Source of the DNA: Gordonibacter sp034932485
Lineage (GTDB): Bacteria; Actinomycetota; Coriobacteriia; Coriobacteriales; Eggerthellaceae
Length of the DNA stretch: 64,000 nt
Direction of reading: 5' to 3'
Assembly (NCBI GenBank): GCA_034932485.1
Contig: JAYFOQ010000021.1
Location: forward strand, 254,048-318,047
Shown here: one piece after another, positions 7,805-15,496 of the stretch
Layout of the letters: each line of letters begins with the position of its first letter
Position numbering within the stretch: position 1 is the stretch's first letter
The notes under the pieces: generated by a model
The model's database searches: none
What the model saw: only the letters and a program-made list of their open reading frames with translations
Told to the model about the DNA's origin: nothing
Translations under genes and position numbers: made by a program

Positions 7805-9124
7805 CTACACGATACCCACGTTGGCCATAATCAGCATGACCACGAGAGCACAAAATCCGGCTCCGATAGAAATAGCAGCAATATGCTTATAGGAATTCTT
7901 ATGGTTCAACCCCATGGCAGCTAGCATGCCAAACATGGCACCGGAGTTGGGCAGCGCGCCACCAATAGTGGCCGACGTGGCGATAATCTTGGCAAGAGCC
8001 GCCGGATCGGCACCGGTAGCCAGATATGGATCAAGAAAGTTTCCTGCAATGATACCAACGGCACCCGAACCTGAACCCATGACACCACCCAGAACCGCTG
8101 CCATAGTAGCAGCAGACACGTACGTACCTCCCGGCATGTTAAAGATAGCCTCGTAGATAACCGTAAAGCCCACGGAAGCAGCAGCCACCGTGCCTACGCC
8201 TACTGCAGCCGAAGTGAACAGCGCTGGCCCAAGAGCCGATTTTGCACCGTTGCCCAACACGTCACGCTGGCTGTCGATGTACTTATTGAATAGAATCATA
8301 CTAAGAATGACAGCGGCAATCATGGCGATGTAGACAACGTTCGCCACATGCAACTGAGAACCAACAATGATAACCCCAATAAGCAGAATAAGCGGTAGCA
8401 GCGCCACAAACACATTCGGTATGGCCTTATCCTCGGAAGTCATCGTTTCGCCTTCGGCCATTACGTACACTTCGCCCTTAGCCTGAGCACGCTTCAAGGC
8501 AAACTTGATGTAGAGGCACGATACGGTGATAGCAATAATAGAACCCACAATACCCATAATGGGCGCTGCAGTGAGTGAAACACCGCATCCGTTAGCAGCA
8601 TTGATCCACGCAATAGCCGGCACGCCAGGAATCATAGCCATGGTGAACGAACAAGCACCCAATGTCCATGCGGCACAGAACAAATGCCACGGGATCTTAC
8701 ATTCCTTAAACATAGGACGCGCAAGCGGTATAAGCGCAAACATAGCCACGAACATCGAGATACCCGCATAGGTAAGGATAGCCCCCACCGCAGCAATACC
8801 CAGCAATACGAGATAGGGACTCTTCGTACCTACCTTATTCATAATGGCATTCGCGATAGACTTAGCTGCGCCAGATTTATCCATAAACTCACCCATGATT
8901 GCGCCACCCATGAAGATGAGCAGGTTTTTCTGAACGAAGCCCGCAAGACCAGTGACATATGACGAGTCTTTACCCACCATAGCTGCGGCGATATCCATTC
9001 CATTAGTAAGCGCAATAATGATAGCGGTTACGATGGAGGTAATAAGAACATTCCAGCCCTTCATGGCAGCAATAACAAAGAACACGAGACCAGCAACGAT
9101 GCCAGCAACCCCTAACCATTCCAT
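7805..9124 (-). CDS. GntP-family permease
   Basis: A 439-residue transporter with about twelve to fourteen hydrophobic segments, matching the gluconate:H+ symporter (GntP)/organic-anion permease style. It shows MGGAIMGEFMDKSGAAKSIA, GISMFVAMFALIPLA and a repeated PGVPAIAW/GGALPNSGAM pattern of two inverted halves. ATG 9124 follows GGGG-A-AGTAA, a good ribosome site. It lies 43 bp after the ferredoxin gene in the molybdoenzyme cluster, so an organic acid or aromatic carboxylate serving that enzyme is a reasonable guess. Gluconate itself is unlikely, because no sugar-acid kinase or dehydratase is nearby. Confidence 0.75.
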   Translation of the reverse strand: MEWLGVAGIVAGLVFFVIAAMKGWNVLITSIVTAIIIALTNGMDIAAAMVGKDSSYVTGLAGFVQKNLLIFMGGAIMGEFMDKSGAAKSIANAIMNKVGTKSPYLVLLGIAAVGAILTYAGISMFVAMFALIPLARPMFKECKIPWHLFCAAWTLGACSFTMAMIPGVPAIAWINAANGCGVSLTAAPIMGIVGSIIAITVSCLYIKFALKRAQAKGEVYVMAEGETMTSEDKAIPNVFVALLPLILLIGVIIVGSQLHVANVVYIAMIAAVILSMILFNKYIDSQRDVLGNGAKSALGPALFTSAAVGVGTVAAASVGFTVIYEAIFNMPGGTYVSAATMAAVLGGVMGSGSGAVGIIAGNFLDPYLATGADPAALAKIIATSATIGGALPNSGAMFGMLAAMGLNHKNSYKHIAAISIGAGFCALVVMLIMANVGIV

Positions 9125-9167
9125 TTACTTCCCCTTTCGCAATGATCAACCAAAGACAGGCGCAGCA

Positions 9168-9911
9168 TCAAGCCATATCGTTGCGCGTAGCACGCATAAG
9201 TTCTATTGTCGAATGGTGCTTCATGCGCAACTCGTTTCGATAAATCGCCTTCTCGTCAAGATTTTTTAGATCTTCTTCACTTTCAAACAAGGTACCTAGG
9301 TCGCCACGTTGTTGGTTGAGCGCAATAGCCTCATCGACGTCATAGGGCAAAAGCTGCTGTTTTTCGCGCGGGTTCCAAATAAGGAAAGCGGGCTTGGTAA
9401 CATCAGGAAGAGGCATACCTTCGCAGTAGCGTACATCACCATATTTCTCGATTAGTTGATCGAGCGGACCGAAGTCAAACGCACGTAAGGGGCAGCTCAT
9501 CGTACAAGCAGGCTGCATTCCCTCAGCCAGACGATCAACACACATGGTGCACTTACTCATCTTGCAGTCGAGCTCGTCAGACGCAAAGCGCGGCGCACCG
9601 TAAGGACAAGCATCGTAGCACTTGCGGCAACCTTGACACTTTTCCTTATCAACCAAAACCGCGCCGTACTCATCTTCTTTATAAAGTGCACCGTTTGGAC
9701 ACACCTTCGCACACGAAGGATCCTCACAATGAGCACAGGGAAACGCTAACGAGTGAAGACGAACGCTCGGAAATGTACCGGTCTCCCATTCGTATACCGT
9801 CATCCATTTCTCGGCGCCAGGCTCAAGGCCATTCCAATCTTTGCAGGCAATACTACACGCCTGACAAGCATAACAACGATTCATATCGAAGAAAAATCCA
9901 TACTGAGTCAT
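9168..9911 (-). CDS. four-[4Fe-4S] electron-transfer subunit, DmsB-like
   Basis: A 247-residue ferredoxin-type beta subunit of a molybdopterin oxidoreductase. It carries CYACQACSIAC, CAHCEDPSCAKVCPNGA, CQGCRKCYDACPYG and CKMSKCTMC..CTMSCP, which supply sixteen cysteines for four [4Fe-4S] clusters, as in DmsB/PhsB/NrfC. ATG 9911 is preceded by AAGGAGTAAG; the frame is open to 9932. It starts only 4 bp after the catalytic-subunit stop, so the two are translated together. No signal peptide and no NrfD/DmsC-type membrane anchor gene is present nearby, which implies a soluble cytoplasmic complex whose electron donor is unknown. Confidence 0.9.
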   Translation of the reverse strand: MTQYGFFFDMNRCYACQACSIACKDWNGLEPGAEKWMTVYEWETGTFPSVRLHSLAFPCAHCEDPSCAKVCPNGALYKEDEYGAVLVDKEKCQGCRKCYDACPYGAPRFASDELDCKMSKCTMCVDRLAEGMQPACTMSCPLRAFDFGPLDQLIEKYGDVRYCEGMPLPDVTKPAFLIWNPREKQQLLPYDVDEAIALNQQRGDLGTLFESEEDLKNLDEKAIYRNELRMKHHSTIELMRATRNDMA

Positions 9912-9915
9912 CTTC

Positions 9916-12507
9916 TTACTCCTTCCCCTCACCGAGCGATTGACGAAGCCTCAGCGCTACGCTCGCACCACGCATACCCGCACGATCAGCTTCTCCACCG
10001 AAGCCCTCAATATCTCCATCTGCAACCTTCTCAACCTCGACAAGACCTGCCGTGATAAGTGCACCCAAAATATGAGGTAGGTGCCCGTCGTCAAGCAAGA
10101 TGTTGGGCGTACCACGTAAATCCTGTCCATATTTATTCATCTCAGCAGGAGTACCATCGGTTTGATACCACGCACCATGATGTACAGCAGCCGTTCCTGG
10201 TGTCATGCGGTTGGTTACATAAGCCGTCAGCTGCGCTTCGCCACGATCACTGTATACACGACACGTGTCGCCGTCGCATATACCACGTGCCTGAGCATCA
10301 ATACCCGACATCCATACAGCGTGGCGGTAACAGTCCTCGCGCATGAAAGGATTATTGTCGTTACTTGAGTGCTGACGATAAATAGATACGGGCGACACAA
10401 GCGAAAGCGGGTAATTCTTTACTTTAGGATTATAAAAACCGTCATTCGACGCCGACCCGATATCACCTTCAACATAGCTGGGGCTCCACACCGGCATAGG
10501 ATCAATCTGCCCACGCCAACGCGACTCAGTCATGTCATGGCTTTTGACGTAATTTGAAGAAAATTCTATCTTACCTGTTGGCGTATCAAAGGGGCTACCG
10601 CCACGATCCATTACCGTTTTGAATGGATAATACGGCACATCAATCTCGGTACGAACAACAGGGTGAGTATTAAACTCTTCCCAGGTGGGTTTTTTCTCAT
10701 ATCCAAGATATGCCATAAGAGGCTCGTTATCTGCCCACTCTTCAAAGGCTTCTCGGTAAATAGCCTCCTGAGCATCTACCCAATGATCGGCATCCACCTC
10801 AACGAGACGCGGATTATACTGCTCGCCTACCCCCAATCGCTTGGCGATCTGTGTCCACACCCATTCCTTTGAGCGCACCTCGCCCGGGAATTCAACACCA
10901 CGAGCGCAGAAGGTGAAGTAGTTGCGCATGCCATTAGGGCCGCTCACAAAGCGTTGGTGACCATACATGTATTCATCCATGCCTTCAAACTGCCATACAG
11001 GCGCGGGCAAGATGATGTCGCAAAGTTCTGCGGTAGGTTGGTTAATATGCCACTGGAAACCCCAGTTAAACTCTGTAGACGCCATACCAGCAAAACGCTT
11101 ATTCACATTAGAGTGGTTGTTGGCGTAGTTGTTCTCAAATATGATCATCTGTATGTTTGGAAGCGGAGATTCGTTGGTCGGCGATCCGATACGATGACGA
11201 TATTCGCTTTCACTCATGCGGCCTTCCCAATAATCTTTCTGGCAAGCCAAGATTTCAGTGAGGCAGTTGTTGTTGAAGAGCACAGGAGCTTGATAGCTAC
11301 CAGGATTACGACCAAAGTCGGCAATTGGCGTGGGGATACGACCAGGAGTGGGCAGGCAGGCACCCGTCTGACAACCACCCGCACATGCTATATTTCCCGT
11401 CATAGCTTGCAATAGCATGGAGGCAGCAGCGCCGTAATCACCCATATGACGCTTGGCGCAGGAGTAGAAGTATTGCAGATGAACCGGTTTAGAGGTGCCG
11501 TAGAGGCGAGCAAACTCCCGTATGGTTTCAGCCGGAACTGCGCAGATGGGGGCAGCCCATTCTGGCGTCTTCTTAATACCATCTTCGCCTTCGCCCATGC
11601 AATAGGCGCGCCACTCTTCGAATCCCGCCTTATCAACCCATTCTTCGATAAACTCATGGTCGACCAGATCTTCTTCGTAGAGTACCTGAGCAACCGCCAG
11701 CATCATGGCGAGATCGGTACCAGGACGAATAGGAATCCACTGGTCAGCCAAAATCTCTGCACTCTGAGTGTAACGCGGATCGATAACGATGGTTTTACAG
11801 CCATATTCATGTGCAAGCTGCATATAATATGATGTCGGACCAAACCATGCCACTACCGGATCCATGCCCCACATAATGAAGAGCTTCGAATTGAAGAGAT
11901 CCGATGCCTCAAAGCCTGGCAGCGCATCGGAGAGACCTTTAGCAGTCTTTGACAAATCTACGCCAAGATGCAGCATCTCACCTGCTGCATGACCCGATGT
12001 GGAGTGTTCTCCCCATGCCCCAAAACCAGCTTCCCACCAAGGGGCAAGGGGAAAGCCATTCTTCTCAAAACTTGGATACTGCGAATGAAAGATGCCATAA
12101 GGCCCGTATTCTTCACGAATAGCTATCATCTTTTCGGCAATGGTATCGAGTGCTTCTTCCCAACTGATTTCGACAAAGTAACCGTTGCCAGCACCTTTTT
12201 CACCAATGCGCTTCATAGGATGCAAAAGGCGAGTCTCAGCATCAAGTTCCTTTTTCCATGAATGGCCCATAGCGCACGGCCTCATTTGTACGTTACCCTT
12301 CCAAATATTCTCCCAGCCGCAGTCCTCACGACTGTCATTGCAATTGATTGAATCATCCGGCTCGATTGCAATAACCTTATCCCCCTTGGCATGGCATTTC
12401 AAAACACATGCCGAGTCCCAACAACCATTTGCTGGACACGAGGTATAGAAAATGCGCTCGCCCTCGCGCCGCTTCTTGCTCGCATCGATGATGCCTTGTT
12501 TGTCCAT
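9916..12507 (-). CDS. molybdopterin-dependent oxidoreductase, catalytic subunit (DMSO reductase family)
   Basis: An 863-residue bis-MGD molybdoenzyme. The N-terminus reads CPANGCWDSACVLKC (Cys24, 29, 34, 38) with RPCAMGHSW near residue 78, giving the [4Fe-4S] site. The middle has IVIDPRYTQSAEILADQWIP and RPGTDLAMMLA, the molybdopterin-binding core, and the C-terminal cap begins near YPLSLVSPVSIYRQHSS. There is no Tat signal, unlike DmsA, so the enzyme should stay in the cytoplasm. ATG 12507 follows AGGAGGAG. The partner subunit and two transporters follow on the same strand, and a LysR gene lies upstream. The soluble two-subunit layout is shared with pyrogallol transhydroxylase-type and some gut catechol dehydroxylase enzymes, but I cannot name a substrate. 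Confidence 0.9.
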   Translation of the reverse strand: MDKQGIIDASKKRREGERIFYTSCPANGCWDSACVLKCHAKGDKVIAIEPDDSINCNDSREDCGWENIWKGNVQMRPCAMGHSWKKELDAETRLLHPMKRIGEKGAGNGYFVEISWEEALDTIAEKMIAIREEYGPYGIFHSQYPSFEKNGFPLAPWWEAGFGAWGEHSTSGHAAGEMLHLGVDLSKTAKGLSDALPGFEASDLFNSKLFIMWGMDPVVAWFGPTSYYMQLAHEYGCKTIVIDPRYTQSAEILADQWIPIRPGTDLAMMLAVAQVLYEEDLVDHEFIEEWVDKAGFEEWRAYCMGEGEDGIKKTPEWAAPICAVPAETIREFARLYGTSKPVHLQYFYSCAKRHMGDYGAAASMLLQAMTGNIACAGGCQTGACLPTPGRIPTPIADFGRNPGSYQAPVLFNNNCLTEILACQKDYWEGRMSESEYRHRIGSPTNESPLPNIQMIIFENNYANNHSNVNKRFAGMASTEFNWGFQWHINQPTAELCDIILPAPVWQFEGMDEYMYGHQRFVSGPNGMRNYFTFCARGVEFPGEVRSKEWVWTQIAKRLGVGEQYNPRLVEVDADHWVDAQEAIYREAFEEWADNEPLMAYLGYEKKPTWEEFNTHPVVRTEIDVPYYPFKTVMDRGGSPFDTPTGKIEFSSNYVKSHDMTESRWRGQIDPMPVWSPSYVEGDIGSASNDGFYNPKVKNYPLSLVSPVSIYRQHSSNDNNPFMREDCYRHAVWMSGIDAQARGICDGDTCRVYSDRGEAQLTAYVTNRMTPGTAAVHHGAWYQTDGTPAEMNKYGQDLRGTPNILLDDGHLPHILGALITAGLVEVEKVADGDIEGFGGEADRAGMRGASVALRLRQSLGEGKE

Positions 12508-12606
12508 CAACTCCTCCTCTTTTGATGTCGCCCCTCGTCTTCAGGCAACGTGATAAGAGCAAGGTTAGACCTTAAAGTGGGTGCAGGTAGGACACACAAA
12601 CCGATT

Positions 12607-12629
12607 CGCTGTCGTGAATATTTACAGCG
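12607..12629. promoter_or_regulatory. LysR-type operator candidate (T-N11-A)
   Basis: CGCTGT and ACAGCG form a perfect 6-bp inverted repeat separated by exactly 11 bp, the classic LysR-box geometry. It lies 100 bp upstream of the molybdoenzyme start, in the 291-bp gap between that gene and the LysR gene. No clear -10/-35 pair could be placed beside it. Confidence 0.6.
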
Positions 12630-12798
12630 GCCGTCAATAAGATTTTCATGAACAGTTCAGCTGCAGCGGCTTTAAAAAGTTATTTACAACCAGCAGACAA
12701 CCCAGCTACACGAAGACACCATGGGCGAGCCAACGGAATACAAGTACACAAGCGTAATGAACGAGAATTCCTGTGCAAAAGTAAAAGCAAAGACTAGA

Positions 12799-13719
12799 TC
12801 AATGCATGCGAAAATATTTTTCGGGAATGTTATCTCGGATAAAATCCTTGAATTCAAGCGCAAGCGGAGAAATTACGCGACCCGTATGCCAGGCAAGGTC
12901 AACGGGATAGCGCATCGCATCGGTATCAACCTTGAACCAAATAAGTCCCGGCTCGTTACGATAACGCTCTTTGATACATTCAGGTACCGTAGCCCAGCCT
13001 AATCCCGCTTTCGCGCCATTCATCATAGCTTCATGGGTATCGAAACGAGCAACCATATTATGATCTCGCAAGGACACACCGTAACGTTCGCGGAAATGTC
13101 GATTACCAACCATATGACGTCCGGATTTCCACTCATAAATGATCATAGGCCACTTAAGCAGTGTCTCGATTTTTACTGGCTGTGGTATAGAATTGTAAGG
13201 GGGAATATCGGCGGCACAGAACGCCAGCTGCTTATAACCGAGTGTCTCCCGAGATATCCCGTCTTCAAGTGGCTGGTTCTCAAGTAGAGCAAAATGAAGT
13301 TTGCCAGTTTTAAGTTTCTCCATAAGTTCAGGTTCGTAACCAGCATCAAGATGAACGAGAGCTTCTGGATGCAAATCATGGAACTTCTTCACCAGCAAAG
13401 GGAGCAAAGCAACGCCGTCAGCGAAGCTCATACCCACCTCAATAGTGCTGTCGAAATGTTCATCTACCGCCGCAAGCTCTGCCGCGAGAGCACTTTCTAA
13501 CGTAGTAATCTTGCGTGCAAACTTGGTAACAATTTGACCTGCAGCCGTAGGAACGACACCCGTGGAGGTGCGTTTATACAGCTTAGTACCATATCGCTGT
13601 TCGATATTGGCAATTTTTTGAGACAGGCCCGGTCGGGACATATACAAGCGTTCAGCAGCCTGAGACAAACTCTTGGTCTCCGCAATGGTCATCAAAATCT
13701 CAATGTCGTCAAGTTGCAT
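12799..13719 (-). CDS. LysR-family transcriptional regulator
   Basis: A 306-residue LysR protein with an N-terminal winged HTH (about residues 3-62, SLSQAAERLYMSRPGLSQKIANIE) and a C-terminal LysR substrate-binding domain from about residue 90. The start ATG is at 13719 behind AAAGGGGA. It is transcribed in the same direction as the molybdoenzyme cluster and directly upstream of it, not divergently. The T-N11-A site at 12607-12629 makes control of the enzyme cluster, with the substrate as co-inducer, the most likely role. Confidence 0.9.
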   Translation of the reverse strand: MQLDDIEILMTIAETKSLSQAAERLYMSRPGLSQKIANIEQRYGTKLYKRTSTGVVPTAAGQIVTKFARKITTLESALAAELAAVDEHFDSTIEVGMSFADGVALLPLLVKKFHDLHPEALVHLDAGYEPELMEKLKTGKLHFALLENQPLEDGISRETLGYKQLAFCAADIPPYNSIPQPVKIETLLKWPMIIYEWKSGRHMVGNRHFRERYGVSLRDHNMVARFDTHEAMMNGAKAGLGWATVPECIKERYRNEPGLIWFKVDTDAMRYPVDLAWHTGRVISPLALEFKDFIRDNIPEKYFRMH

Positions 13720-13832
13720 GCGCTGTCCCCTTTATACGGTGCTCTTACTCTGCATCATATCAACCAACAAGCTAAGCAGGCCGTCGCAAATATTAACCGC
13801 CGCTGACAATAATCGCGACCGCATTTAAGATA

Positions 13833-15290
13833 TTATGTCGGGGTTTCGCACAAGGAGCAGAGATCGATTCTTCTTTCTTCAACAAGTGAAATAAGCTCCT
13901 TCTTCTTATGAATGTCGAGTTTTTTATAGAGGCTCTTGGAATGGGAACGAACGGTATCAAGCGAAATACAAAGTGACTCAGCCGTTTGAGGCAGTGTATA
14001 GCCACGTGCAAGAAGAAGAGAAACTTCGGCCTCGCGTTTCGTCAATCCGAAGCGAATCGCCAAATCATCAACTACTATAAGCAAGGGATCTGATACGTCC
14101 GATGGGCTAACCACGACAACAGATTCCTTTCTCGATCTTATTACCGTGCTTGCGCTCACCACGAACACCGTAAGAGCAATTAAAACAAGTGACATTACTG
14201 CCGCCGTAGCAACGGCAAGTTCTTGGTCCTGCCTCATTCCCATTTCAGGTAAAAGCATCGCTACAAACGATGACATGAGCGTTGGCGGAACAACGAAAAC
14301 TAGCATCGAAATGCCGAAAAAACAAAGGCGCGGCAATTTGAGCCGAAACACAGCACTTGTCGTAACAACCCAGCAAAAAAGCATTAAGCACTCCTGCGTC
14401 GCCCTCAAAAAACTCGCAGCAAATTCCGGACGAGTAAACGAAAACGACGAATAGCAAATCAAGCCACTAAAGATGACAAGAACGAACACGGGCCACAGCT
14501 CATCTTGATCGTCACGCTTCAAAACAAACATCCAAACAAAGAAAACAATGAAGATAACTACAAAAATGGCAGGCCAGTACAAACGATACGACCATGTTGA
14601 AACCACATCACCCACCGGAACAAGAAGCTTCGCCAACATAGAAATAAGGGTGCAGATAGACAATAGAGCAACCATGCCTCCAGGAATCTGCTTTAAAAGA
14701 TCTTTGCTGAACTCTCTATCGACATCGGCCTTCACCTTATCAAGAGACAAACTCACTTTTAAGCACATCGCTGAAGCAAGAGGAAGAAGCGCAACTAAGG
14801 CGGTAAGCCAAAAAAGAGGAAACAGAGAAAATGCCCAGGTAACCAAACCATAAACAGCGAATGCCAGCGTGATGCTAAAGGCAGATTTCTTTGGTTCAAT
14901 AGAACAAAGGAAATATCCCCATCCCATCAAGAGTCCGGCACTTGCAGCCCCATTAAGTGCGCAGCCCACATAACGAAGAACTTCGCCAGGATCTAGCAAG
15001 AACGCCATCGCACCAATAGACATACCCAAGGCGCAAAAAAAGACGGATCTCATCAAAACTTTTTCGTCGTAAACTACGAAACGGTCTATCACCAACACGA
15101 GAACAATAGCAAGCGCTTGCAACGCGCGAGAGATGAAAGCATAGTCAACAGAAAGCCCACCAACGTCACTGCTAAAAAGAGACCAAGCGGTCAAACGAAA
15201 AGACGCTATCCCCAACGCCGGAATAACAGATAACCCCGAGATGACGCGAAACGATCTCCCTCGTCGCTTCTTCGATGCAACTATCGGCAT
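13833..15290 (-). CDS. membrane-bound LuxR-type transcriptional regulator
   Basis: A 485-residue protein with about twelve predicted membrane helices (about residues 20-395) and a C-terminal LuxR/GerE HTH reading FGLTKREAEVSLLLARGYTL..SLDTVRSHSKSLYKKLDIHKK. This combination is common in Eggerthellales, where such genes sit next to reductase genes. The frame is open to 15338, but ATG 15290 (MPIVASKKRRGRSF) has AGGGGGA upstream and gives a positive-inside N-tail. It is divergent from the Tat flavoprotein gene, which it probably regulates. The membrane part likely senses a ligand or redox state directly; the ligand is unknown. Confidence 0.85.
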   Translation of the reverse strand: MPIVASKKRRGRSFRVISGLSVIPALGIASFRLTAWSLFSSDVGGLSVDYAFISRALQALAIVLVLVIDRFVVYDEKVLMRSVFFCALGMSIGAMAFLLDPGEVLRYVGCALNGAASAGLLMGWGYFLCSIEPKKSAFSITLAFAVYGLVTWAFSLFPLFWLTALVALLPLASAMCLKVSLSLDKVKADVDREFSKDLLKQIPGGMVALLSICTLISMLAKLLVPVGDVVSTWSYRLYWPAIFVVIFIVFFVWMFVLKRDDQDELWPVFVLVIFSGLICYSSFSFTRPEFAASFLRATQECLMLFCWVVTTSAVFRLKLPRLCFFGISMLVFVVPPTLMSSFVAMLLPEMGMRQDQELAVATAAVMSLVLIALTVFVVSASTVIRSRKESVVVVSPSDVSDPLLIVVDDLAIRFGLTKREAEVSLLLARGYTLPQTAESLCISLDTVRSHSKSLYKKLDIHKKKELISLVEERRIDLCSLCETPT

Positions 15291-15304
15291 AAATCCCCCT
15301 TGAC

Positions 15305-15364
15305 ATAATACGTTAGGAAAATAATACGTTTCCCCCATTAAATCTTCTCACATGAATGATGTGA
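15305..15364. promoter_or_regulatory. repeat-rich divergent control region
   Basis: Between the LuxR-type regulator and the flavin reductase, ATAATACGTT occurs twice (15305-15314 and 15321-15330). An inverted repeat TCACAT-GAATG-ATGTGA follows at 15348-15364. These are operator candidates for the adjacent regulator. The ATAATACGTT copies also contain TATTAT on the minus strand, which could serve as a -10 for the regulator. Confidence 0.4.
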
Positions 15365-15496
15365 AAGGGTCTAAAAGTCGCTCTTTTCCCAATAATGATG
15401 CGAAGATAAACCGCACCGTATTCCCTATCCTAAGCGAAGCCGCGTCGGGAGTCTACTTATCCCGTATCGGAAAACATTGCAATTGGAGGAGGGACT

